Below are positions 54,343-64,000 of a stretch of 64,000 bases of DNA, in pieces; within the stretch, counting starts at the first letter, position 1; each line of letters opens with the position of its first letter. Under the pieces are notes generated by a model. The model did not search any database, had not been told where the DNA came from, and saw only the letters and a list, made by a program, of their open reading frames with translations. The stretch is from contig JAVLRN010000004.1 of assembly GCA_032821775.1 (NCBI GenBank), positions 930,001-994,000 on the forward strand, in the 5' to 3' direction. A program made the position numbers and the translations under genes. This DNA comes from Sanguinoderma infundibulare. Taxonomy: Eukaryota > Basidiomycota > Agaricomycetes > Polyporales > Polyporaceae.

Positions 54343-56768
54343 ATGTCTGGAAACAGTTCTTCTGGAGCGAATCGCCTCCAATGTCTTCCTCTTTCTGTTA
54401 CACCCTCCTCTGCTACGCCTGTTAGTCAGGACCCGAGCGTATTCGTACAGGACAGGCGCGACCCTTCTGACGTTCCGGACACCAGCTTTCGTCCTCGCGA
54501 TCTGCGGCCGAATAAGCAAGGAAATCGTAAGTTCTGATTGCGTCTTGCTCACGTGTTTCGAGCTAATGATTTGCATAGCTAAACTTGGAGCAGTTGATGC
54601 ATTTGTGGGCATCGTGGCTGCTCAAGGATACATAAGGGAAGGGTGGAATAGTAATATCATGGTGACGACTCCCAATGCCAAGTGGGTTCCCCAGTTCGCA
54701 GTTGCGCACAGCGAGATCACGACCTTCTCGGATGGTCGATGGGGACGGCACGAGTATTCCCGCTGGCCACAACAGTGGGCAAAAGACGCATTTCATATCC
54801 ACTGCATCCCCGCCCAGCCTCGACCCGATGGCCCTCGCGATATCCTCTGGAGGACCTTGGGCTTGCACGACTGGAAACTCGACAACTGTGGAGTAATCGG
54901 CATCGGCTTCCTCGACAAGCAGCTCCAGACCGCCTTAACTGACGAGGCTGTTGACACCATCTCGCGTTACCACAAATGCCCCAGCGCGGGCCAGGCATGG
55001 GACGACATTGGCAAGTTTCTGGTCGTCTGCCTCCACTACACAATGGATCGATTACGCTCTCTCCCCACCCTCGCCGGGGCCATCGTCTCCCTTGCCGCAC
55101 ATGTTCAACGACTCTCCTTGGAACTGTCTGGGCTCATTGAGTGGCTGGAGGTGGTGATGGCGCGCGTAAAGAGCAAGGACAACTACACTTTGCAGGTCCT
55201 CGACATTCTTGGTGCAGTCACGGGAGATCCGAGCGTCGCGCAGATGCTTCACCGCGCGGGCATACCAGTCTGGCTCCAACATCAGCACAACGCCCGGCTC
55301 CAGATCTACAAGGTCGTCATCGCGGAGGATATTCCACCCGAGTTTTCCAAGGTGCCGTCCTATCCCCGTCTAGTTCTTGCGAAACGGGATCTCTCAGGGG
55401 CATTGAACACCCCCGGCGAGTGGCAGAGGGTGATGTCGATCACCGTCAGGCGGCAGCTCTGCGAGTCTCAGCTTCCGGAGCTGTTAGAGGCGCAACAAGA
55501 TCCAAACCTCCCCCCCGTAAAACGTGTTTGCGAGGGGGTCGTGTGGTTGGGCGGCAATAGTTCCTCGCTCGGACCTGCTAAGCCGGTGTTCCTAGTCCAG
55601 GGCTCTCAGGCAGCAAAAACGTTGAAACACGATCTACCCCCTGCCCCGTTATCGCAACCCAAAGCCGACCCTCAGAAACTCTCGCGACGAGCACGCGTGC
55701 GCCAAGCGAAGAGGGCCACTGAGGCTGCATCAGGACAGCCTGACAGGCCAAAGTTTGCCACCATTCCGCCTCGGCAGTACTACGCGTCGCAACTGCTCTC
55801 CATCTCCCCAACCTGGGCATCTGCGTTATCCGCAGTCAGCCCTCTTCCACAGCCTCAGGTCTTGGTGAAGTACTACTTCCCTCCTCCATGGCTCCTCAAC
55901 ACCCTCCACGGCTTTGATGCCATCCCAGAGAAGACCGCGCGGTATGTTCAACACGGGGTCAGCATCCGGACGTTCTGCCGCGTTCGGCTTTTCGACAATA
56001 CGGTTGCTGGGCGTCCACTGACAATCGCGGAGTGGCGTGACGCGCTCTGGGGCGATTACAACATCAATGAGGCAGCAGAAATTGCACCGGGTCCCTCAAC
56101 TAGTTGCCCCAACATCCGCCGTGAGCTGCAGGCGAATATTAGGCACCTGTTTGGCAAAGGCGGAGCTCTATCGTCGTATTGTGAGGACGTACACCCCCGT
56201 TTTGGTGACGACCTTGTATCTCTCCACTTGGCTAGCTCCAACTCCGCAGTTCGTCGCGCTGTGGTGTGGGACTCATATGAGACGAACTGGCGATGCGAGC
56301 TGCTCACCCTGGATGCTCTGATGGTCGGCGCTAGCCAATGGTCGGAGTTGAACCGTTGGATGCGAGAGTCTTTGGTGTCGCAAGTATGGGGTTCTGGCTC
56401 TTCGGGCATTGACGTCGTTCCCGCGGATGGACAACAACACATCGTCTGTTGGGTAGACCCACCGCAGGAGGGCTGGGAGGGTTGTCGAGGACATCTGAAG
56501 GCATTCGTCGAGATTCTGGGGCGTTGGGAGGGCCTGCCTGCTGAACTCAAGGGCGCGGATCAGCGGGTTGTCGCGTGCGATGCTGATGAATATCAGTGCA
56601 TCTTGCAAGAAGCGGTGTCATTCTATGTCCGTACATTTGTCGCAAAGTATGAACGTCTGCCAGTGCCTCCAGTATGTTGGTCTGAGTCTGTGTTCTTATG
56701 CCACTGCTGACACCACTGTTTCGCCACCCTAGATGTCACCTCCATCGCACCCGCAGTCTCCCAAGTAA
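54343..56768 (+). CDS. F1-family protein, intact, 770 aa
   Basis: Three exons: 54343-54526, 54579-56671, 56733-56768 (2313 nt, all phases match). The N-terminal exon is Ser/Pro-rich. The body has PKLGAVDAFVGIVAAQGYIR, a mid-part with MLHRAGIPVWLQHQHN, a basic linker (LSRRARVRQAKRA), then KYYFPPPWLLNTLHGFDAIP and a C-terminal block WRCELLTLDALMVG..EAVSFYVRTFVAKYERLP. No known catalytic motif and no membrane segment is evident. It is related to the split gene at 6293-21039, so the family is repeated in this genome. Its start was chosen at 54343 because the upstream frame from 54326 loses the spliced exon. Function unknown. Confidence 0.8.
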
Positions 56769-56989
56769 TACCGTGTAGAGTAGCTTATAGGTCTAACATT
56801 GTTTGTTTGGTATCACTGCAAAAAGCCCACCTTCGGTTTCTCTTCAGCTTGAATACACGATCTGCCCTCTATTGAAATACTTGTCGTACTGAACTAGCTG
56901 CAGTATATTAACTATTACACTAGTGTAAGCACAGATACATCTGGGGAACACTGATCCAAGAAACTGTATCGTATCAGACACCAACGCCA

Positions 56990-57958
56990 TCACTGCTTCT
57001 GCGCCTTCTCCTTGCCAGCACAAATCCTAGCTGAAGTGCGTACTGGGCCTTCGGGAACAGCCTTCGGTTTCGCAACCTTTGGCTTCACGACCTTCAGCTT
57101 CACAACTGGTGACTCCTCCAACTCCGCACTCATGTCCTCGGCCTCGTCCACGACTGGCTCTACGATCACCGCCAGAGCGGTTGATGGCCCTGCCTCCATT
57201 GCAGTGGATGCCACTTCTGTGACCTGACATTTTCTCGGCGACCGACGCAGTGGGGTGGTCGTGGCCCGCGCAGCGTGGCTGCTCTTCGCCGATGGTGTGG
57301 AGGGGCCGTCTTCTGCTACGCGTTTCCTGCTTGTCTTTGGGCTTATCCAAGGCTGGCGCTCGCTCTCCACGGAAGGGCGGGGTATCTTGCCATTCGCAGT
57401 CGTGAACTAGCCGGCATGCCACAGGTTGAGAACGCCCCGGGCCGTCTCCACATCGATCCAAGCGAGCTGGTCAGGGACGTAGATCTCCTTTGGGGCCACA
57501 TCTGCAACCACCAACCAACGTCGGACGCCGCACTCACTCGGATGAAGGCAAGAGGACTACTCACGGACAACCCGGTCGACAAGTGCGGCAGGTGTCGCGA
57601 ATGCATTGTTGGACCAAAACGCCCAGTGTGCATCATGAGTCCAGCACGGGAACATGGCAAGGGCGGCGAGGGCGAAGATGGCCTCGGCGAGCCTGGGGGT
57701 TACCCCGTCCCCGAGCGCAGCATAGACGTCGTCGACACGCGCGACGCCCCCTTGCTCGAATTGCCACCAGGTCACTGCCTGGTGCTTGTGGGCCGTGTGC
57801 CAGGCCAAGTTGGAGTACTCGCCCACCTCAGCGGCGAGGGCTTCAGCCTGGAGGAACTTGCAGATAATGTGGGCGAGGAACTGTTTGACGTACTCGTGGT
57901 TTGCAGAGATGGTCCCATTGGACATGGTCCCTGGAGAGAGCTCGTGTGGAATGTGCAT
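56990..57958 (-). pseudogene. Hypothetical gene with one in-frame TAG
   Basis: Exon 1, 57958-57565, encodes ANHEYVKQFLAHIICKFLQA, LAWHTAHKHQAVTWWQFEQG and LAEAIFALAALAMFPCWTHD. Exon 2 starts at 57501 with APKEIYVPDQLAWIDVETAR and reaches a TAG at 57409-57407. The same frame stays open for 139 more codons to 56990 (Lys/Pro/Ser-rich, with RRSPRKC and PKVAKPKAVPEG). This suggests a longer gene broken by one nonsense change, or a 162-aa protein followed by a decayed tail. The conserved first exon looks like a protein family common in mushrooms, but I cannot name it. Confidence 0.55.
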
Positions 57959-58065
57959 GGGATATGTGTCGTACGTCCTTCTATGCTTTCATTCTTCACG
58001 TGCTGATCTACGTTGGCAGCAAGGTCACGGTCGGCGGCGCATGCCTGGATGGGGTATTCAGACGC

Positions 58066-58500
58066 ACGCAGGGTGGAGCGTCACCTACGTTGAGCAGAAG
58101 AGGCACGGGACCGCGAGCTCCGGCTACATCTCGTCTGGGTTCTTCGGCGGACTTATGCTCGGGCGGGTCCTCCTCATCTCGTTGAACCAGAAGGTATGAC
58201 CGTGGTCCTGCGCACCTGAATCTGTTGGACATCGTGCGTACCGCAGATCGGCGAGCGCCGTGCTCTCTTCATCTATGCACTCCTCGCCATCCAGTGCGTC
58301 CGCTCCTTCTCGCTCTCCTGCTAACGGAAGAATCTGATGCGTCCTGCAGGCTGGAAGTGACCATCTGGGTCGTGCCCTCGCTCATCGAAAATGCGGTAGC
58401 TGTCTCGTTCATCGGCCTACTGATGGGCCCAATGTACCCCATCCTCATGACTCACCATCGTGTTTGGTCAGGTGGGCTTCGGAGTCATATCTGTGATCTT
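58066..58500 (+). pseudogene. MFS transporter fragment
   Basis: Three exon-like pieces: VTYVEQKRHGTASSGYISSG FFGGLMLGRVLLI (58084-58192), IGERRALFIYALLAI (from 58247), and LEVTIWVVPSLIENAVAVSF IGLLMGPMYPILM (from 58351). The GR-with-hydrophobic-helix pattern and GPMYPI fit C-terminal transmembrane helices of fungal major-facilitator transporters. Neither end of the gene is visible, and the frame is lost near 58470. Confidence 0.65.
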
Positions 58501-59520
58501 CGTGGTGAATGCGATTGTTAGTACATGCAGTTCAATTGTGTAGCACGAAGGGCACCCTGCTAACCTCGTCAGATGTAGGGGTTGGTCTCAGGGCGGTTCG
58601 TGAATGTGTGGCTTACAGACCGCTTCAGCTCATCCACGCAGGTGCCATGCGTTCGTCGCGGTCGTGAAAGAGCGGGCGGTGAGGGTTAGGCGCCATGAGT
58701 GTCCAATGGCCACAACGGCGCCCGCCTCTCCGAGCCTCTCGAACTCTCTCTCCACTGACGATTCCTTTCACAGCACAAATGACATCAAGCAGACGATCCG
58801 AAGGCCACGACAGCCATGAACGACAGGTACGTAAGTCCGCCTGCCCATGACCGCGATATGTCCGATTTCGCTGACATACCGCTCGACATATCCATAGCAT
58901 CCGCATGCACGTTACAACGCCACGGCCCCCACCCTCAATGCGTCGCACTTGTCCTTCCGAGGGAAAGGGCTGACGCGACCGCAGGGTACCTTTACCATTT
59001 CACCACCATTCGCGATATGTCATATTCTGCCGACATTGCTTCTAAAACAGGCATATGTCTGCATAGAGATCAAACATGGACATAGGCTGTTGCAACACAA
59101 CTGGTACTCTATATATTGTGTTGTCTTGAATGCCATGAGTGCCTGCTGCTGTATATACCAGTGCTGTAACATAAGGAAACATACCAGTCAACAAGTCTTG
59201 ATCTCTCGCGATCACCACCCTCAATCCTTGGCCCAACTCTCTCGCGCCCGCCAATGGATGGTGGTGGAGGAGCAGGAAGAGGCAGAGGAGTGAGTGGGTG
59301 CCGCCTAGGATCCATTCTCTTCAGACCTCCCCCCATTCGAATATGCTTTGCAACAAGCTTTCCCAGCTTCTCTCTCTCCTCTCCCTGTTCACCCCCTTCC
59401 GCCGTGGGACGCGTTCCACTCTGAAGCCCTTTATCGCGCTCCACAGCTACAAATTCGTGGTATGTACTGCAATTATGCCCACTATTCGAGTACTTACACT
59501 CTCCAGTCCATCGTAAGCGT
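58501..59520. other. Unassigned spacer
   Basis: About 1 kb with short frames only. A palindrome-like CGATATGTC repeat occurs near 58854 and 59010. I see nothing supported. Confidence 0.35.
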
Positions 59521-59988
59521 TCTTGGCGGTGAAGGGCTGGACCGGCTCGACCTGTCCGTGCGCGGCTTCCTCGCGGTGCGTGCTCCAGCCTCTAGCCTCC
59601 ATTTGCGGCCCTACTAACTCGCTTTCAGGCCATGGCTGCGATTGGCTTCCGCCTCGTCGAGGACGAGCCGAACGTGGCCTGTTGGCTCATCGGCCCGGGC
59701 GAAAGCCTCAACGAGCGCAAGCACGCGCTCTACTTGAAACGGCCAGTCAACGATGAGTTCAGCTCGCGCGACGTGTCCTAGCGAGTCCCCCTCTTTATCA
59801 CTCGTGTTTCGTATGCAATGCTAATTGCGTGTTTGTGCAGCATCACGGCCCGCTGCCTCGAGCTCTACGGCTGGACGAGATGGACGTTCCGCGAGATCGA
59901 GGAGTTCAGCTATGAGGACCACCCGGCTTACCAGTTCGAATCGGAGTACGCGTTCGAGTCCTGGATCATCTGGAACGAGTTGCACTAG
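59521..59988 (+). CDS. Hypothetical protein (C-terminal exons)
   Basis: Exons near 59521-59577 (VLGGEGLDRLDLSVRGFLA), about 59630-59767 (MAAIGFRLVEDEPNVACWLI, LNERKHALYLKRP) and 59840-59988 (CLELYGWTRWTFREIEEFSY, ending WIIWNELH). The joins use a GTGCGT..TTTCAG intron and one from about 59768 to 59840. Upstream exons probably lie at 59340-59460 but could not be fixed. Family not recognised. Confidence 0.45.
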
Positions 59989-61203
59989 TGGAGTCGTCCT
60001 GTTGTTGCGGTTGCCGCACACTTAGTTCTTGATGCTGTAAATACCAACAATGTGATTGCTTGATATCTGTTCTGTCTGAGAATCGGCCCGTGTGCTCAAG
60101 GATCGTGAACAAAACAAGGCTAAAACGAATTAAACTGCTTAGTATTGTGTTGGGCGGCTGACTTTTACCATATAGATTGATTGCTTACAGTATATACAAA
60201 GGCCTGTTAGTCCACCGGTTAGATTGACTGATGCACCTGCCGGATTATTGGAGGACGGGGGTTCGAATCCTGACTGGTACTTTTGTTCGAGATATTGGCT
60301 TGGGACGGGCGCTTGCATGGCAGCATCCGCACGCATTACGGATGGGGAACTGAAGCCCTGCACGCATATTAAGCATTGTTTTTGTGCTGGGGAACAGAAG
60401 TTGTTTCGCTGGTTGAGAAGTTTTTTTCGAAGTTTTCGCGCAAATGCTCAATAGTTTTGCTAAAAGGGAAAGTTTTGCGGAAAAGCGAAGTTTATTTGCT
60501 CAAATTATTAAATGTGCAAACGGACCCTCATACGGCCACTGATATGAGCGCGAAAGAGCGCATATGGAAACCATGTTTCCCCGGCTGATAACTCAACCGC
60601 GCGTCAAGAGTTCTCAACCCCCCTTCCGCCAGGGACAAGGCAGTACGCTCCCCCGGTGTTACCGAATACGCGTTTCTCGTCGGCGCGAGATCGAAGCTCA
60701 TCCATATTTAGCTGCGCCGAGGGAAGGGAGTAGACACCCCATGTGGAGCATTGAACATCCGCTTCACCTCTGCTACGCAATGTTCGCGATGTGCAACACT
60801 GTTACGATAGGATAGGCTTCGGCAATAGAGCTACCAAGGGGTGGAGGTGTCGACATCGTCTAGGAATATAACATGATTTGTTGATGAATATACCTGGTAC
60901 ATGCACGTTCAAGCAGCGAGCGAGGCAACATGCTGCTGTTGGTAGGACTCCGTTCGCATCGAGCACGGGCTCGCGAGGGAGCGCAATCCATTTAGGCGCT
61001 TCTTGTGCACGAGGCTGTCTCGTCGGTCTGCAAGGTTCAACGCTCACCCCTGATACTGGAACGATGCTATCACGAGCGTTCCCGTAGGCAACCCAATCGC
61101 ATGGAGCACAGCGAGGTTGAAGCAGTACATGGGAACATATGTCTCGACGCATTTGGACAAGCTCAAGGTTTGACGGACTAAATTTTACACGATCTATCGC
61201 TAC
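59989..61203. other. Intergenic region
   Basis: About 1.2 kb, AT-richer around 60380-60520. It holds a B-box-like GGTTCGAATCC at 60261 (see rejected items). No supported gene. Confidence 0.4.
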
Positions 61204-62818
61204 TCAGGTTTCGGAAGAAGTCAAGATGTCCTCTCCCCTCGCACCATCCACATCAGCCCGGGTGAACGTCTGGTACAGTCGCTCAAACTTGCGAAGCAGT
61301 TCCTGTCCGGCCTCCGGGTGTTGTTCCCACACGGGAACCGCGATGACCCCCGACCGTTCATTCCCCCATCGATCGCTTTCCGAACCGAGTCGAAGGGCCT
61401 GGACCCGTGTCTCCTTCAGTTCGTAGTACGAATGCCACGGTGGATAGTCCGTGTCCGTGGGCAAAATTTGAGGAGAGTTGCCGGATGTCGGGATAGCGTT
61501 GAGAGGCGCGAGTGCGGCATAGACAGGTGCGATCGCGGCAGCGTATACGGACGTGAGAATGTGCCGTCCCCCGAGAAGTCTCACCTGGAGATAGGAACGA
61601 CGATGTCAGCAGAGGATAATTATGGATGCGGAAAGCTCCCAAACGCGACAGTACGCACCAGCCACATCGTGAGTTTTGACTGCCATCTCCAACCAGGGAT
61701 TTTGATGTTGAGAAGCGCGCTCATGTTCGTGATTGTAAGGCCGGGGCTGACGAGGACGTGGTGGACCTCGCCGTGCCGAGCCACAACCTCCAGCGATGGG
61801 GATGTGTTGGTCCCTGCTTGCAATTCTACTGTACGCCGCTCCAGCTCGGAACACACGAGGTCGACCTGGTACTTGGACGCCTCGTACGAGTGAAACGTCT
61901 TGGTCAGCTGCCAGTCGTCCTCTGGATCGAATCGAGGCTCTCCGTCGAGCGAAGACATCCAGAGTACGCGGGATGACACCCCCGAGAGCCGTACGTATGC
62001 GACGAGGAGCGGCAGTAGAGACCGGTACTGGAGCGTGCAAGAAAAATCAGTGTCACAACCGAGAACCCTGCCAGCACGAATACGCACCAAAGCGTAATGT
62101 CCGAAAACATTGCACTGCCAAGTGTAGCCCAAGTTATCCTTACTGAGGACGCCGTTCACTTGAATGTTGGCCCGAGGATGGTGTATGGCCCAGATCGGAT
62201 GGCGGATCAAGTCGAGAGTGAAACGTGTGATGTCGAGATGGCTATATGTCGCCGTCCCAGCATTCAGGATGAGGTGCGATATATACGGATATCTATACAA
62301 TTCGAAATGTGTTACTGTCGTCAGATTCGTCCCAACTCGAAAAGCGGATGGATACGCACTTCTGGGACAGAGCCCTGCCGCATCTAAGGACGCTCTCCAT
62401 TGATGCCAGGTCAAGGGCTTCCAAGTGCAACTTCACATTCCCTCGGAAGGTAGAAGCTTGCTCATGCTCCAAGGACCCAAGGGCGAGTGTCGACAAATGT
62501 TCGTCAAGCAGCTCGTACAATTTTCTCCTCGCTTGCTGGGCGCGTCCGAGGTCGCGGCATGCCAAGATGATAGTGACGCCGACCTGAGGAGAAAAACTGT
62601 ACTGTTCATGCGTTTCCCGGCTCGCATGGTCAACGCCGTGGACGTCGAAGAAGGGACGGGAGTCGGACGGTCTCGCGGAAGAGAGCTGGACGAGCAGCCG
62701 GTGGCAAATCCCAAATCCGACTCCGCTGCAGATAATTCAAACTCAGCTTATCGGCCTTATGCGGGGAGACGACGAACCTGTTTGCGCCAGTCACCAGGAT
62801 AATCGGTTCGGTCGGCAT
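61204..62818 (-). CDS. ERG27: 3-ketosteroid reductase (sterol C-4 demethylation), ERG27-like, 453 aa
   Basis: Five exons, all in phase: 62818-62778, 62725-62360, 62292-62088, 62027-61659, 61584-61204 (1362 nt). The N terminus MPTEPIILVTGAN joins SGVGFGICHRLL, forming the NAD(P)-binding TGxxxGxG motif across the first intron. HLILNAG follows, then VLWMSSLDGEPR and the catalytic YEASKYQVDL (Tyr and Lys), and a C-terminal helix pair before DILTSSET. The order and the SSLDGEP..DDWQLTKTFHSYEASKY block fit the 3-keto-sterol reductase ERG27, which acts with ERG25 and ERG26 on the ER in ergosterol synthesis. I chose the internal ATG at 62818 because it sits directly before the dinucleotide-binding strand. 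No break is visible. Confidence 0.85.
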
Positions 62819-63087
62819 TCGCAACTTGGACGCCAGAGCTCGAGAGGGTCTGGGAAGGAGATGGAGTGTTGTGACCTCGGAAGAGGTGTCACTTCGTCCA
62901 CTCCTTATAGGTGACAACGTCCGACATCTGCTGCCCTTATGATCGAAGCATCTAATTTGAAGATGTCCTTACAGAACCGTCCGCCGTATAGAAGCATCGA
63001 TGTCCTGCGTATCTCCGCCTGCAATATGTACAAGGTCGGTTCATCCGAGTCGCCATGAGTCCTATCTTAATCCCTTTCTTTGGCAGT

Positions 63088-63540
63088 TCAGCCTGCTTCC
63101 TCTTCCTCGGTCTTGCGGCGTTGGCCTGAGACTAGCTCCTCCCAGCGCTCGAAGGAGCGGAAGCTGTCACGGTTGGTGCGACGCAGTGACCACTTCCCTG
63201 GATATCCCTGAGCCGGGCGGGAGGCGTGCGACCAAAGTAGTCGTCGAAGATCAGGCACGAGTCTGCTTCGTCCCAGGCGCACCTTGGGACGACGCGACGG
63301 CAGTCAAACCATACTCCCCAACCACACCGGCACTCTCGACCGCCCGGTAATTCACCATCGTCGGCAAGTTGTCCTTCTCGTCCGTGTCCACGATGAGCTG
63401 ATCTGGGTCGGCCAAGTTCAGCTGGACTCGCACACGCGCGGAACGGGAGCGACGTTTTCGTCATGGGCTCGAAGTCTTCTTTGAGCTGCGCGGAGGAAGC
63501 TTACGGGTTGATGGAGAGGTAGTCGTACACGTCGTTGGGG
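63088..63540 (-). CDS. Hypothetical gene fragment
   Basis: The minus strand has NVVYDYLSINP near 63530, LNLADPDQLIVDTDEKDNLP then MVNYRAVESAGVVGEYGLTA at 63430-63310, and KWSLRRTNRDSFRSFERWEE near 63200 in a third frame. The biased, coding-like composition suggests exons of one gene, but I could not join them and do not recognise the family. Confidence 0.3.
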
Positions 63541-63653
63541 CACGCGCACGCTCTTCCTTTACCCCAGGCGCATCAGCAAAAGTTCACTTCCCTGACTTGT
63601 CCCTGACAGTTCCCGAGCTTCCTGAGGGGCCTCCTAAGCGATTCAGAGCGCCG

Positions 63654-63700
63654 TAGGCTCTCAGGCTGGTCTACTCAGGGACCTACCTGAGAGCCTGACA
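63654..63700. other. Perfect 10-bp hairpin
   Basis: GGCTCTCAGG and CCTGAGAGCC are separated by about 20 bases. Related CCTGAGG/CCTCAGG stretches lie on both sides (63615 and 63735), so this may be the core of a small palindromic repeat. Confidence 0.5.
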
Positions 63701-64000
63701 CAATCTGTCGCGCTTACACTGGGCACCAGGAAGCCTCAGGAGCCGTCAGGGTAAGTGAGCAGGGTATAGGAAGCATGATGTCGAAGTTTGGTCGGGTCAT
63801 GTCGACCACATTTGTGGAAATGGTGGGCCCTGAAGCCGGAAGTTTTATATGGGCGTCTGCTTGCGTGAACTCACGGAGGAACTAAAGGAACTCTATCGCT
63901 TGGTATTCGTATTGCTCAGTGGCGAACGCCTTAGAAATATGTGCGCCAATTAGGTATGTACCTGCGCGTGATCTGGCAATGTCTCCGACTGATTCTTTCG

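Noticed and set aside
60207..60290. Possible tRNA gene or SINE head (GGTTCGAATCC B-box and A-box-like TAGTCCACCGG)
   Set aside because: The acceptor and T-stems do not pair when folded by hand, and no second copy is visible in the window. At best a decayed tRNA-derived sequence.
1..64000. CRISPR arrays, rRNA genes, bacterial operons
   Set aside because: No regularly spaced short repeats with unique spacers, no rRNA-like blocks, and introns throughout indicate a eukaryote.

Overview
The window looks like nuclear DNA of a filamentous basidiomycete, most likely an agaricomycete mushroom. Coding sequence is GC-rich and split by many short introns of about 45-70 nt with GT..AG ends and CTGAC-like branch points. 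Families typical of mushrooms are present: a KDZ transposase with its accessory ORF, a TET/JBP-type dioxygenase, a BTB protein, a T5orf172 protein and a RING protein. I see no bacterial-style operons and no rRNA or convincing tRNA gene.

Layout. (1) 1-5942 and 47639-53706 are two arms of a nearly identical inverted repeat of about 6 kb. Each arm carries the same run of gene pieces: a subtilase tail, a repeat-rich coiled-coil ORF, a dipeptidyl-peptidase III piece and a TOM1/HUWE1-like ubiquitin-ligase piece, ending in a repeated 5' leader. (2) 6293-21039 is a gene of an unrecognised family (called F1 here) cut in two by a complete 12,744-bp KDZ DNA transposon at 7306-20049. The insertion has near-perfect terminal inverted repeats, subterminal minisatellites and a 7-bp target duplication, and the F1 reading frame closes across the empty site. 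The transposon carries a 632-aa accessory protein, a small coiled-coil protein, a KDZ transposase with one internal stop, and a captured piece of a TOR-type kinase. (3) 21600-30500 mixes gene relics (an alpha/beta hydrolase, a DUF1771-like piece, an ATP synthase alpha piece) with apparently intact genes (RING protein, a SUMO-interaction-motif protein, an AT-hook-like protein, a T5orf172 protein). (4) 30530-33708 holds nothing I can name. (5) 33709-42557 is a well-preserved cluster: a TET/JBP-like 2OG-Fe(II) dioxygenase gene, a convergent BTB gene, a DD35E retroviral-type integrase gene and a cysteine-cluster gene. This is the most unusual part of the window. (6) 43100-53000 is a same-strand series of host-gene fragments (CBP3, self-sufficient P450, an unknown protein, subtilase, DPP III, TOM1). 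(7) 53640-56768 is an intact F1 family member behind the repeated leader. (8) 57000-64000 is closer to ordinary gene space, with an intact ERG27-like 3-ketosteroid reductase gene, an MFS transporter piece and several hypothetical genes.

How the parts relate. Much of the window is mobile or derived from mobile DNA. One ~132-bp palindromic element plus a leader sequence sits upstream of two F1 genes and of the RING gene, and at the outer end of the inverted-repeat arms, so it may act as a mobile promoter. Exon coordinates were worked out by hand from splice signals and frame continuity. Family names come from recalled family motifs, not from a database search.
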